10,993 nucleotides of DNA. It comes from an uncultured Eubacteriales bacterium. Lineage in GTDB: Bacteria > Bacillota > Clostridia > Oscillospirales > Oscillospiraceae. The stretch spans positions 1-10,993 of the forward strand of contig CAUABY010000050.1 of the NCBI GenBank assembly GCA_958427375.1, given 5' to 3'. Positions 1 through 6,940 of this stretch are shown in pieces (the stretch's first letter is position 1; every line of letters begins with the position of its first letter). The position numbers and the translations under genes were made by a program. The notes under the pieces are model-generated. The model made no database searches. It was not told where the DNA came from and saw only the letters and a program-made list of their open reading frames with translations.

Positions 1-1
1 C

Positions 2-739
2 ATAATCGCCGGTGCCAGCGCCTATTCCCGTATTATAGATTTTAAAAGAATGCGCGAGATAGCGGACGAGGTTGGCGCGTATCTCATGGTAGATATGGCG
101 CACATCGCGGGCCTTGTCGCGGCGGGTGAGCACCCCAGCCCTGTGCCCTATGCCCATGTTGTTACCACCACCACGCATAAAACCCTGCGCGGCCCGCGCG
201 GCGCGCTCATCCTCTGCAAGGACGAGCTCGCCAAGAAGATAAACAGCGCCGTGTTCCCCGGCACTCAGGGCGGCCCGCTCATGCACATCATCGCGGCCAA
301 GGCCATCTGCTTCGGTGAGGCTCTGCGTCCGGAGTTCAAGGCGTATCAGCACCAGGTCAAGCTCAACGCCGCCGCACTTGCTGACGAGTTTATCAAACAG
401 GGTCTGCGCCTTGTATCCGGCGGCACGGACAATCACCTCATAAATGTTGAGGTGCTCAGCACCGGCAGAAACGGCGCGGAGGCTCAGGATCTTCTTGACC
501 ACGCCAATATCACGGCCAATAAGAACGCCATCCCCTTTGATACCCTGCCCGTCAAGCAGACCTCCGGCATGCGCTTCGGCTCGCCCGCAGTCACAACGCG
601 CGGCATGAAGGAAGCGGAGATGCACGAGATTGGCGCCATGATAGGCCGCCTCCTGCGCGAGGGCGACGCCGTGGCGGATGAGGTCAAGCAGCAGACCATA
701 GCCCTCTGCGAGCGCTTTCCCCTTTACCCGGAGCTGTGA
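2..739 (+). CDS. glyA: Serine hydroxymethyltransferase, C-terminal part (5' end outside window)
   Basis: This PLP enzyme interconverts serine plus tetrahydrofolate with glycine plus 5,10-methylene-tetrahydrofolate in the cytoplasm and is the main one-carbon source. The frame is open from base 2, so the first in-window Met (base 50) is internal, not the start. Visible family motifs are IIAGASAYSRIIDF at the left edge, VDMAHIAGLVAAG (about 89-127) with the aspartate that contacts PLP, and TTTTHKTLRGPRG (about 164-202), whose lysine codon at 179-181 carries the PLP Schiff base. Further on are FPGTQGGPLMH, the TSGMRFGSPAVTTRGM block near 560-607, and a normal C-terminus ending LCERFPLYPEL. The reading is continuous and the family is conserved enough to be confident. 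Roughly the first 170-180 residues of a usual 410-420 residue enzyme lie upstream of the window. Confidence 0.97.
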   Translation: MIAGASAYSRIIDFKRMREIADEVGAYLMVDMAHIAGLVAAGEHPSPVPYAHVVTTTTHKTLRGPRGALILCKDELAKKINSAVFPGTQGGPLMHIIAAKAICFGEALRPEFKAYQHQVKLNAAALADEFIKQGLRLVSGGTDNHLINVEVLSTGRNGAEAQDLLDHANITANKNAIPFDTLPVKQTSGMRFGSPAVTTRGMKEAEMHEIGAMIGRLLREGDAVADEVKQQTIALCERFPLYPEL

Positions 740-773
740 TAAAATACCTGTGTTTCAGCTGTTAATATGATGG

Positions 774-801
774 AACCCCGCAGTCGGCTGACTGCGGGGT
801 T
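774..801 (+). terminator. Rho-independent terminator after glyA, possibly shared with the convergent lipoprotein gene
   Basis: A perfect 12-bp inverted repeat (AACCCCGCAGTC at 774-785, complement at 790-801) surrounds a GGCT loop. It starts 34 nt after the glyA stop and is followed by a moderately T-rich tail (TTTCTGTGTCT). The convergent minus-strand lipoprotein gene ends at 822, so its transcript also enters the hairpin, but its own tail on that strand is not U-rich. Confidence 0.85.
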
Positions 802-821
802 TCTGTGTCTATATGCTATTC

Positions 822-2276
822 TTAATAACCAAGCGCCCGGTCAACAACAGTACCATCAATGGCGTTTATGGTCAGCACAACTCCATAGTGCGGCTCGCTG
901 CTCACCATGGCGCTGTGCTGTGCGTCCGCGGCGCGGGCGGAGATTGTGCCATAAAAATCCCACACGGGTATGATAGTGCCCTCACTCAGGGAGTCCTTGC
1001 TCCGCACACGCATGAGCGTGAGCCGAAGCTTGTCGATGTCCATGCTGCGCACGGTCACAAAACCGTTGACGCGGTTTGCCTCAAGCAGGTAGTGGTTCTT
1101 GACGAAAATCATCTTTGCAAAGATATCCTCAACATCGGAGAAGGGGAGAAGCGCCACATCCTCCGCAATAATCTCAGGCTCGGTGTATGGATTCGTCCAT
1201 GAAAACCACGCTATTTTGTCCCCGGCCACATAAACCTGTACGCGCTCATATGCCCAGGTGCCCATGTACGCAAGCCCGTCCTCAATGTCATTGCCCGCTA
1301 TCCCTGTTTGACCAAGGGAAACGCCGTTTATCTGCCGCACGTATTCAAGCCGGCAGCCTGTTTCACAATCCGCAATGGCGGAATTATACTCCTCCTCGCT
1401 CTCGCATGCCATGGCTGCCCCGCTCAGATAGATTACCGGCTCCGCGCCGTCGCAGACAAAACCGCCAAGCCCCAACTCCGCTATCAAAGCGTCGCCCATG
1501 CGTATGGCCTGCGCTTCGGAGACAGCGGGTGTAATGTCCTCGCCGCGCTGTGCCTGCGACAGGGTGTCAAGCCCGTTTATGTCGCCGTAGCCTGCGTCCC
1601 AAAACCGCGCGTAATCGTCTGACTTGCCGCCGGAATTTCGTATCGCGCAGTAGATTTCACGCCCCCCGACCTCGGCATAGCCCTCAATAACCCGCGCATC
1701 ACTGTCACCGCCGACTGCCCCGGCAGGCAGCGATTCCGGGTGAAAGCGCGTTTCCGCCGGGAAACGCTCACCCTCGTTCGGCGCGGCCTCCATGTATCTG
1801 CGCGCCGCTTCTATTACCTCCGGCAGGCGCTCAATTGTTCCGTCGCCCTCATATGGTATTTCGCCGTTTAGCATGGCCTCACACCGTGCGATTCTCTCCG
1901 CGTACTCCTGCTTGGTGGTTGTGGGGAACTCGCACAGGCTGCTGCCCCGCGTGAAAACCGCTGTCATCCTGTCGGCCTCGGCCTGAGTAAAGGCGCGGCG
2001 CTCAACCTTGGCTGTGAAAAGCCGGTCGGTGTCCGGCAGGATAATTTCCGCGTCCGCGTTTACAAATAGGCTCTCCTCCAGGCCTGACCAGCTCCCGCAA
2101 AAGCGCTCAGGCACTTCATAAGCGGCAAAATTCCCGGCTGTACCGGCGCTGTCGGTCACTTTCGCGGTGGGCGCGGCGCTTTCTGGCACGGTACCCGCCG
2201 CACCTTGCGCGCATCCGGCGGTACACAGCATCAGGGCTGCCATAATAAGGCAGATAAATTTCTTTGCTCGTTTCAT
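822..2276 (-). CDS. Putative lipoprotein, DUF6034-like, partner of a two-component system
   Basis: A 484-residue exported lipoprotein of unknown function. I chose the ATG at 2276 because the next residues form a lipoprotein signal peptide (MKRAKKFICLIMAALML, then TAGC with the candidate lipidated Cys22) and because GAGG lies 8 to 9 nt upstream. The frame is open for 14 more codons upstream, but that would bury the signal peptide. Thr at the -3 position of the lipobox is slightly atypical. After a short Ala/Thr/Ser linker the protein is soluble, with no further membrane segment and no catalytic motif that I recognise. The ending LTINAIDGTVVDRALGY and the overall layout resemble the clostridial DUF6034 lipoproteins as I remember them; this family call is tentative. 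The gene follows the histidine kinase by 82 nt and carries its own predicted promoter in that gap, so it may be the output or accessory sensor of that system. Confidence 0.85.
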   Translation of the reverse strand: MKRAKKFICLIMAALMLCTAGCAQGAAGTVPESAAPTAKVTDSAGTAGNFAAYEVPERFCGSWSGLEESLFVNADAEIILPDTDRLFTAKVERRAFTQAEADRMTAVFTRGSSLCEFPTTTKQEYAERIARCEAMLNGEIPYEGDGTIERLPEVIEAARRYMEAAPNEGERFPAETRFHPESLPAGAVGGDSDARVIEGYAEVGGREIYCAIRNSGGKSDDYARFWDAGYGDINGLDTLSQAQRGEDITPAVSEAQAIRMGDALIAELGLGGFVCDGAEPVIYLSGAAMACESEEEYNSAIADCETGCRLEYVRQINGVSLGQTGIAGNDIEDGLAYMGTWAYERVQVYVAGDKIAWFSWTNPYTEPEIIAEDVALLPFSDVEDIFAKMIFVKNHYLLEANRVNGFVTVRSMDIDKLRLTLMRVRSKDSLSEGTIIPVWDFYGTISARAADAQHSAMVSSEPHYGVVLTINAIDGTVVDRALGY

Positions 2277-2308
2277 AAGCTTTACCTCGTTCCGTTTAGT
2301 GTACCGCC

Positions 2309-2362
2309 ATTCTGCCATATTCCCGCTAAAAAGTCGTTACCGCGCAATCACCAAACGATTAT
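2309..2362 (-). promoter_or_regulatory. Predicted regulator-controlled promoter of the lipoprotein gene
   Basis: Read on the minus strand there are three direct repeats at an exact 11-bp step: ATAAT (2362-2358), GTGAT (2351-2347) and GTAAC (2340-2336). OmpR/PhoB-family regulators typically bind tandem sites with this spacing. A weak extended -10 (TGG then CAGAAT at 2314-2309) lies 21 nt further on, with no good -35, as expected for an activated promoter. The first repeat overlaps the kinase stop codon. A 16-nt stretch here (2365-2350) matches 14 of 16 bases upstream of the response regulator gene. Binding by that regulator is an inference. Confidence 0.55.
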
Positions 2363-3738
2363 TGTTCAAAATGAATACTCACACTCGTCCCCGCGCCCGG
2401 CACGCTCTCAATTTCCAGCGCCGCGGAGTGCGCGTCCGCAATCTCACGTACCAGCGCAAGCCCCAGCCCCGCGCCGCCCTGCCGTTTACTGCGCGACTTG
2501 TCCGGGGTGTAAAACGGCTCGGTTATGTGCGCAAGGCTCTCCAGTGGTATACCGCCCCCGTGGTCTTTCACCGTTATCGTGCCACCCTGCGCGGTGATTG
2601 TTATTTCGCCGCCGTCGACGGAGGCTTTAGCGGCGTTGTCCACCAGGTTCACCAGTGCCGACTGCAAAAGGTCAATGTCACCTGTAATGTCAAAGTCCGC
2701 CTGCCGTATCTCAAGATTGATGCCTCTGCCCGCCAAAATCCCGCGCGTACTCTCGCACACCCGCTCAAGAAGATGGGAGGCGGGAAAGACGCTGACTGAG
2801 ATATCCTGCCTCACCGTTATCAGCCTCAGCATCTTCTGCACCAGCGCTTCGAGCCATGCCGCTTGGCCGTGGATGGCGGAAAGCGCCGCCTCCTGCTCAG
2901 TCTCGGACATGTAGGCGTTTTGCAGGTTATCCGCGTTGAGCAGAATCCCGGTCAGCGGCGTTTTGAACTCATGGCTCACCGCGCCGATGAACAGCCGCTG
3001 GCGCTCGGCGGTCTCCGTCAGCTCGTTTATGCGGCTTTGCACCGCCTCCGCCATGGCGTTGAAGCTTTGCGCCAGCGCGCCCACCTCGTCGCGCGAGTGG
3101 ATGTCCGCGCGTCCGCCGTAATCGCCCCCGGCAATGTCTGCGGCGGTTTGCCGCAGTGCGCCCAGCGGCGCGAGCGCGCGGTGGACGAGCAGAACAACCA
3201 GCGTGAGCCCCAGCAACAGCCCTGAAATCCCAATGCACAAAAACCGCGCGCGAAGCTCAGCTATCTGCGCGTAAACGGCCGAAATGTCCTCGGCCACAAA
3301 CACAAGGCACAGCGGCGCGGCGCTTTGCGCAAGGTCAACGCTGCTGCCTACTATATTATATTGCTTTCCGCCAATTATGGCGGCGCTGTGCTTTTGCCCC
3401 TCGCGGCTGCTCAGCGGCAGGTAGTCCGCCGGTGAGAACCCGACATCGCCGCAGAGCACTTCGCCGTCAGCAATGAGCACCCCGCGCCCGTCGGCAAAGC
3501 GCTTGAAGCAGTAGCTCATCAGACTGCGGCGAACGGCGGGGGAGTCATCCTCACTGCCGAAGTAATTCACCATTTCCACAAAAGAATCAGCCAGGACTCG
3601 CTGCTTTTCGCAGGCGCGCTCCGCTGCCATGACCAACAGATTTTGTGATGTTGTGTGCAGCTGAACCGCGGTACACAGCAGAATGACCGCGGCCAGCACA
3701 GCACCGCAGACCAGCGAAATTTTGTAGTGCAGCTTCAT
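2359..3738 (-). CDS. Sensor histidine kinase (membrane-bound, HAMP, HisKA, HATPase)
   Basis: A complete 459-residue sensor kinase that should autophosphorylate in response to an outside signal and pass phosphate to the adjacent response regulator. Domain order: transmembrane helix about 6-26; an extracytoplasmic sensor region about 27-164; transmembrane helix about 166-187; HAMP about 188-240; and a dimerisation domain with the H-box GAVSHEFKTPLTGI, phospho-acceptor His256. The ATPase domain has an N-box (LVNLVDNAAKA, Asn364 and Asn368), G1 box KDHGGGIP (391-398), F-box EPFYTP (407-412) and G2 box GGAGLGLALV (421-430). All key catalytic residues are present. Its ATG overlaps the regulator's TGA by 4 nt (ATGA), so translation is probably coupled. 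The sensor region has no recognisable PAS or Cache motif and the ligand is unknown. The kinase core resembles VanS/PhoR-like kinases, but no resistance genes are nearby to support that role. Confidence 0.95.
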   Translation of the reverse strand: MKLHYKISLVCGAVLAAVILLCTAVQLHTTSQNLLVMAAERACEKQRVLADSFVEMVNYFGSEDDSPAVRRSLMSYCFKRFADGRGVLIADGEVLCGDVGFSPADYLPLSSREGQKHSAAIIGGKQYNIVGSSVDLAQSAAPLCLVFVAEDISAVYAQIAELRARFLCIGISGLLLGLTLVVLLVHRALAPLGALRQTAADIAGGDYGGRADIHSRDEVGALAQSFNAMAEAVQSRINELTETAERQRLFIGAVSHEFKTPLTGILLNADNLQNAYMSETEQEAALSAIHGQAAWLEALVQKMLRLITVRQDISVSVFPASHLLERVCESTRGILAGRGINLEIRQADFDITGDIDLLQSALVNLVDNAAKASVDGGEITITAQGGTITVKDHGGGIPLESLAHITEPFYTPDKSRSKRQGGAGLGLALVREIADAHSAALEIESVPGAGTSVSIHFEQ

Positions 3739-4406
3739 TTGCGCCTCTCCTCCAAGCGGTAGCCGGTTTTGGAAATCGCGCGTATCTCGTCGGTAAAGCC
3801 GAGCTTCTTTCGGATGTTGGCAATGCGCACATCAACAGTGCGTAGATCGCCAAAATAGTCCTCGCCCCAAATCTCGTTCAAGATCCGCTCGCGGGAGACC
3901 GTGCGGTTTTTGTGCTTCATCAGTATTCGCAGCACATCAAACTCCAGCGGCGTTAAATCCACCCGCACGCCGCCTTTGGTAATCTCCCTGTTCTCGGAAT
4001 CAAGGGTGATGTCGCCAAAGCGGTAGACTTGATTGAGCCGTCCCGTCCTTGCCAGAACCTTTTCAATGCGCACCAGCAGCGTGAGCATGTCAAAGGGCTT
4101 GACAAGGTAGTCCTCCGCACCGTCTATGAGCGCGCGCACCTCCGACTCGCTGTCGGTTTTAGCCGTCATGTAAATCACGGGGATGTTGTAGCGCTCCATG
4201 TGCGCAAAAAGGGCGAAGCCGTCCACCCCCGGCAGCATGATGTCAAGCAGCGCAAGGTCAAATGAGTAGTCGCGCTCCAAGTACTCCGCCGCCTGCGCTC
4301 CGTCGTCAAATACGCGGTATTCATACCCGGCAAGGCGCAGGTTCAAAGCGACCGCCGAGGAAATGCTCGCGTCGTCCTCCACAACAAGAATTCGATTTGC
4401 AGCCAT
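3735..4406 (-). CDS. Response regulator, OmpR/PhoB family
   Basis: A complete 223-residue DNA-binding response regulator. The receiver domain (about 5-118) has the acidic pocket E10-D11-D12, phospho-acceptor Asp55 in LALLDIMLPGVDG, the switch Thr81 (VIYMTAKTD) and the conserved Lys103-Pro104 (DYLVKPFD). The C-terminal winged helix (about 128-217) has the usual LTPLEFDVLRIL and RTVDVRIANIRKKLG recognition-helix region, then the terminal wing around ISKTGYRLEE. The ATG at 4406 is preceded by an AAGGA ribosome site about 8 nt upstream. It is the first gene of a minus-strand unit with the kinase and the lipoprotein. GTAAY direct repeats spaced 11 bp lie upstream of its likely -10 and recur before the lipoprotein gene, suggesting autoregulation. 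No specific homologue such as VanR or PhoP can be assigned from sequence alone. Confidence 0.96.
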   Translation of the reverse strand: MAANRILVVEDDASISSAVALNLRLAGYEYRVFDDGAQAAEYLERDYSFDLALLDIMLPGVDGFALFAHMERYNIPVIYMTAKTDSESEVRALIDGAEDYLVKPFDMLTLLVRIEKVLARTGRLNQVYRFGDITLDSENREITKGGVRVDLTPLEFDVLRILMKHKNRTVSRERILNEIWGEDYFGDLRTVDVRIANIRKKLGFTDEIRAISKTGYRLEERRK

Positions 4407-4475
4407 GCTATCATCCTTTCCGCGCCCGTCAGCGGCTGTATTCCGCGCCGCCGGGCTTTTTCGCCGTATAACTCT
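4407..4475 (-). other. 5' leader of the response regulator mRNA; no gene
   Basis: This is the leader of the regulator transcript, GC-rich, with no open reading frame of note. It contains short G/C inverted segments but no stable terminator-like hairpin with a U-tract and nothing that matches a riboswitch I know. The ribosome site (AAGGA) is at its downstream end. Confidence 0.5.
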
Positions 4476-4520
4476 ATTTTACCACAGTGTGGAGATAAGA
4501 TGTTACCGAACGATTACTGT
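4476..4520 (-). promoter_or_regulatory. Predicted autoregulated promoter of the response regulator operon
   Basis: On the minus strand an extended -10 (TGG then TAAAAT at 4481-4476) lies about 70 nt before the regulator ATG. It has no good TTGACA, but 20 nt upstream of it are two direct repeats at an 11-bp step: GTAAT (4517-4513) and GTAAC (4506-4502). The 16-nt stretch 4520-4505 (ACAGTAATCGTTCGGT) matches the site upstream of the lipoprotein gene at 14 of 16 positions. The arrangement fits activation by an OmpR-family protein binding over the -35 region. Confidence 0.55.
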
Positions 4521-4550
4521 TTCCGACAGAAAAAGACAACGCCCAAAAAT

Positions 4551-4593
4551 ACCCACCTGATGCAGGACTTCCGTTTTCCTGCCTCAGGTGGGT
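4551..4593 (-). terminator. Rho-independent terminator of the ilvA/small-lipoprotein operon
   Basis: A 17-bp stem with a single mismatch (4551-4567 against 4577-4593) and a 9-nt loop. On the minus strand it is followed immediately by ATTTTT. It starts 14 nt after the stop of the small lipoprotein gene, so it closes that operon and insulates the response regulator promoter downstream. Confidence 0.88.
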
Positions 4594-4607
4594 GTGTTGT
4601 TATTCTG

Positions 4608-5177
4608 TTAGTCCAGTGGCGCGTCGGAAACTGTCAGTACGACGATGGTTCCCGCGTTGCAGTCCACGTCTCTGAAATCGTGCAGAGCGCCGGAAGCCTC
4701 AATGCTCGTTTTCTCCGTGCCGTACTTTGCCCAGAGCGCGAGCTCCTTGTTCAGCTCCAGCGGGGTTTCGCTGTCAATTTTTGTGCCAAAGAAAGCGGTG
4801 GACTTATCAAAGTCAGTCTCAAGCGGATAGCTGGATTTTATGTATCCGTTGTCATCAATGCGGTACAGCTCAAAGCAGTCCTCGGTCAGCCGCACAGCAA
4901 TGCGCTCAGTCAAGAAGCTGACCTCATCGGACGTGCAGCCGTCCTCAATCCACTCGCCGCCGCACTTGACCCACAGGGAAATTTTGAAGTACTTTGCACT
5001 CTCGTCAAAGCTGATATCGAAAAATTGCAGCTCGTCTTTAAAAAGCTCCAAAACCTCGCGCGTCTCCTTGGAAAACTCGCTGGGCTTGACGGACATACTC
5101 TGCCCGCCGGGGCTTGAGCAGGCGCAAAGTGAGAAAATAAGAATGATTGCCATAAACAGACATGTTGATTTTTTCAT
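4608..5177 (-). CDS. Small putative lipoprotein of unknown function
   Basis: A 189-residue exported protein that I do not recognise. The ATG at 5177 was chosen because GGGAGG lies 7 nt upstream and because the protein then begins with a lipoprotein signal peptide: MKKS, a hydrophobic stretch, and the lipobox L17-C18-A19-C20. A longer in-frame start at 5228 would add 17 polar residues ahead of it. The mature part is acidic and soluble. It has alternating hydrophobic strands (for example YFKISLWV at 63-70, IAVRLTEDCFELYRID at 93-108, TIVVLTVSD at 177-185) that suggest a mainly beta fold, and four cysteines besides the lipidated one (72, 81, 101, 173). The gene lies 54 nt after the DUF5655 gene and ends before a strong terminator, so it is probably the last gene of the ilvA operon. 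No link to threonine metabolism is evident from its sequence. Confidence 0.8.
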   Translation of the reverse strand: MKKSTCLFMAIILIFSLCACSSPGGQSMSVKPSEFSKETREVLELFKDELQFFDISFDESAKYFKISLWVKCGGEWIEDGCTSDEVSFLTERIAVRLTEDCFELYRIDDNGYIKSSYPLETDFDKSTAFFGTKIDSETPLELNKELALWAKYGTEKTSIEASGALHDFRDVDCNAGTIVVLTVSDAPLD

Positions 5178-5231
5178 TGCTGTGCCTCCCTGTAATGATG
5201 GTTGTAGTTTATCCGTACCTTCGTTCATGCA

Positions 5232-5618
5232 TTATTTGCTCTGCGCAAAGTCATAGGCCTCGTCTATCCAGCTTAGAAGCTCGTCATTCAAATCATCTGC
5301 CGAGCTTATTATAAAGTGCGTTGTCCAGCGTCCGGGGTAGGGCTCAGTTTTCATGGCCGCGCGCGGGGAATCCAGCGCATACGGCATGCCGAGCGTGAGC
5401 ACGAAATAGATTTGCGGCAGTTCGGATTTCTTTTTGATGCGCATGAACGACACACAGGCGTATAAATGCCGGTTGTAGTATGAAATCTGCGTCTTTTGCA
5501 CCTTTATCTTAGTCTGCGGATACTTTTTTAGCAGCAGGCTCTCAAAAGCCCCGTACAGCGGATAAGCATCCATATGCCCGGCGAAAAGCGCCAGCCTATC
5601 CTGCCCGCCAGAGTCCAT
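5232..5618 (-). CDS. DUF5655 domain-containing protein
   Basis: A 128-residue cytoplasmic protein matching the clostridial DUF5655 family as I know it; no biochemical function is established that I can name. Family-like blocks are KVQKTQISYYNR (39-50), YACVSFMRIKKK (53-64), a DSPR motif (83-86), TEPYPGRWTTHFIISS (91-106) and the C-terminal DELLSWIDEAYDFAQSK (112-128). The whole protein is essentially one domain with no signal peptide or membrane segment. I chose the ATG at 5618, with GAGGGAG about 8 nt upstream; a TTG seven codons earlier is open but less likely. It follows ilvA by 45 nt on the same strand and precedes a small lipoprotein gene, so it is probably co-transcribed with both. The conserved basic and aromatic residues suggest a binding surface, but that is a guess. 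Confidence 0.88.
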   Translation of the reverse strand: MDSGGQDRLALFAGHMDAYPLYGAFESLLLKKYPQTKIKVQKTQISYYNRHLYACVSFMRIKKKSELPQIYFVLTLGMPYALDSPRAAMKTEPYPGRWTTHFIISSADDLNDELLSWIDEAYDFAQSK

Positions 5619-5663
5619 CGTCCTCACTCCCTCTCTCAAAATGCCCGTGCCGCCGCGGGTATT

Positions 5664-6872
5664 TTACTTCTCCTGCACCTTGTAGGCGCAGCTTCTGAGC
5701 GCTTCCAGCACGGTGCGGCCGTGCTCAACACCGCCCACCTCACAGGCGACATGCACGGTAATCTCGTTCGGGTTGAGGCCGAGACTGAGCTTGTCGTGCT
5801 CCACGGTGAGAATATTCGCGCGAGCCTTGGCAATGATGTCGAGCATTTGCACAAGGCTGCCGGGCTTGTCCATCAGCGTCACGGTGAATTTCATCCTGCG
5901 CCCGCGCGCCACAAGACCCTGCTCAATGATGCACTGAATAAAGCTCACGTCGATGTTGCCGCCGGAGAGCACGCACACAACCTTCTTGCCCTTGGTGTCA
6001 ATCTTCCCGCTGAGCACGGCGGCAAGCGGCGTCGCGCCCGCCGGCTCAACAATCTGCTTGCAGCGCTCCATCAGCTGCAAAATCGCCCCGGATATCTCAA
6101 GGTCGGATACCGTCACCACGCCGTCAGCGTAACGGTTGATGAGCTCCACCGTTAAATCACCCGGCTCCTTCACTGCGATGCCGTCGGCAATCGTGGCCGC
6201 GCTCGTGGTCGTGACGAGCCGCCCGGCCTTGAAGCTCTGCGCGATGGCGTCCGCGCCCTCGGCCTGCACGCCATATACGAGAACACCCGGCTTAATCTGC
6301 TTTGCCGCCGCGGCCACGCCCGCAAGCAGTCCGCCGCCGCCCGCAGGAACGATTATCACATCCGTATCCGGCATGTCAGCGAGTATCTCCAGCGCAAGCG
6401 TGCCCTGTCCGGCCATGACCTCCGGGTCATTGTAGGGGTGCAGAAACTTTGCGCCCTCCTCCCGGCATATGCGGCAGGCCTCGGCGTAAGCGTCGTCATA
6501 GCAGCTCCCCGCGAGCACCACGCGCGCGCCATAACCCTGCGTGGCCTGAACCTTTGCAATCGGCGCGGCTTCCGGCATCACGATGGTTGCCGGTATGCCG
6601 AACATCTTTGCCGCGTATGCCACGCCCTGCGCGTGGTTCCCGGCGGAAGAGGCCACAACGGGGCAGTTCTCGCCGCGCTCGGTCATCGCGGCAATCTTGT
6701 TGCTTGCGCCGCGTATCTTGAATGAGCCGGTTTTTTGCCGGTTTTCGCACTTGAGATAGATTTGCCCGCTGGTCATCCCGGAGAAAGTGGCGGATAAATC
6801 GAGCTCGGTGTGGTGGATGATGGGCCTGAGGCGCTCGGCGGCGCGCTCAAATTCGTGCAGAGCAATGTTCAT
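5664..6872 (-). CDS. ilvA: Threonine ammonia-lyase with C-terminal ACT domain
   Basis: A 402-residue PLP enzyme that deaminates threonine (and usually serine) to 2-oxobutanoate and ammonia, feeding isoleucine synthesis or threonine fermentation. The fold-type II domain covers about 1-320. PLP Lys52 lies in KTGSFKIRGA, the substrate loop SSAGNHAQG is at 75-83, the phosphate-binding glycine loop PAGGGGLLAG is at 176-185 and LSGGNID at 302-308. An ACT-type domain follows (about 327-400, starting MKFTVTLMDKPGSL). The length and single ACT domain match the short IlvA/TdcB-like class of about 400 residues, not the long two-ACT IlvA of enterobacteria. The ATG at 6872 has GGAGG 8 nt upstream. The gene lies 68 nt after the cyclodeaminase-like gene on the same strand with no clear terminator between. 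Whether its role is biosynthetic or catabolic cannot be decided here; the neighbours lean towards amino-acid catabolism. Confidence 0.95.
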   Translation of the reverse strand: MNIALHEFERAAERLRPIIHHTELDLSATFSGMTSGQIYLKCENRQKTGSFKIRGASNKIAAMTERGENCPVVASSAGNHAQGVAYAAKMFGIPATIVMPEAAPIAKVQATQGYGARVVLAGSCYDDAYAEACRICREEGAKFLHPYNDPEVMAGQGTLALEILADMPDTDVIIVPAGGGGLLAGVAAAAKQIKPGVLVYGVQAEGADAIAQSFKAGRLVTTTSAATIADGIAVKEPGDLTVELINRYADGVVTVSDLEISGAILQLMERCKQIVEPAGATPLAAVLSGKIDTKGKKVVCVLSGGNIDVSFIQCIIEQGLVARGRRMKFTVTLMDKPGSLVQMLDIIAKARANILTVEHDKLSLGLNPNEITVHVACEVGGVEHGRTVLEALRSCAYKVQEK

Positions 6873-6940
6873 GATCTGGCCTCCAGTAAGCGTTAAGCTT
6901 CTATATAAAATTCAAGTAACAGCTGATTTCGCGTGACGGC

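Noticed and set aside
2277..2318. Longer N-terminus of the large lipoprotein (14 extra codons)
   Set aside because: The extension would place polar residues ahead of a clear lipoprotein signal peptide, and the best ribosome site (GAGG) fits the ATG at 2276.
2167..2799. Plus-strand open frames covering the lipoprotein/kinase junction
   Set aside because: They are antisense to the kinase and lipoprotein genes and rich in Arg, Pro and Ala as expected of shadows. They also cross the intergenic promoter region.
3735..4406. Calling the two-component pair VanR/VanS or PhoP/PhoR
   Set aside because: The domains match the general OmpR/kinase type only. No vancomycin-resistance or phosphate genes are adjacent, so a specific name is not supported.
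6873..6940. Possible T-box, attenuator or separate promoter ahead of ilvA
   Set aside because: The gap is only 68 nt with no stable hairpin, no T-box sequence and no convincing -35/-10 pair; read-through from the upstream gene is simpler.
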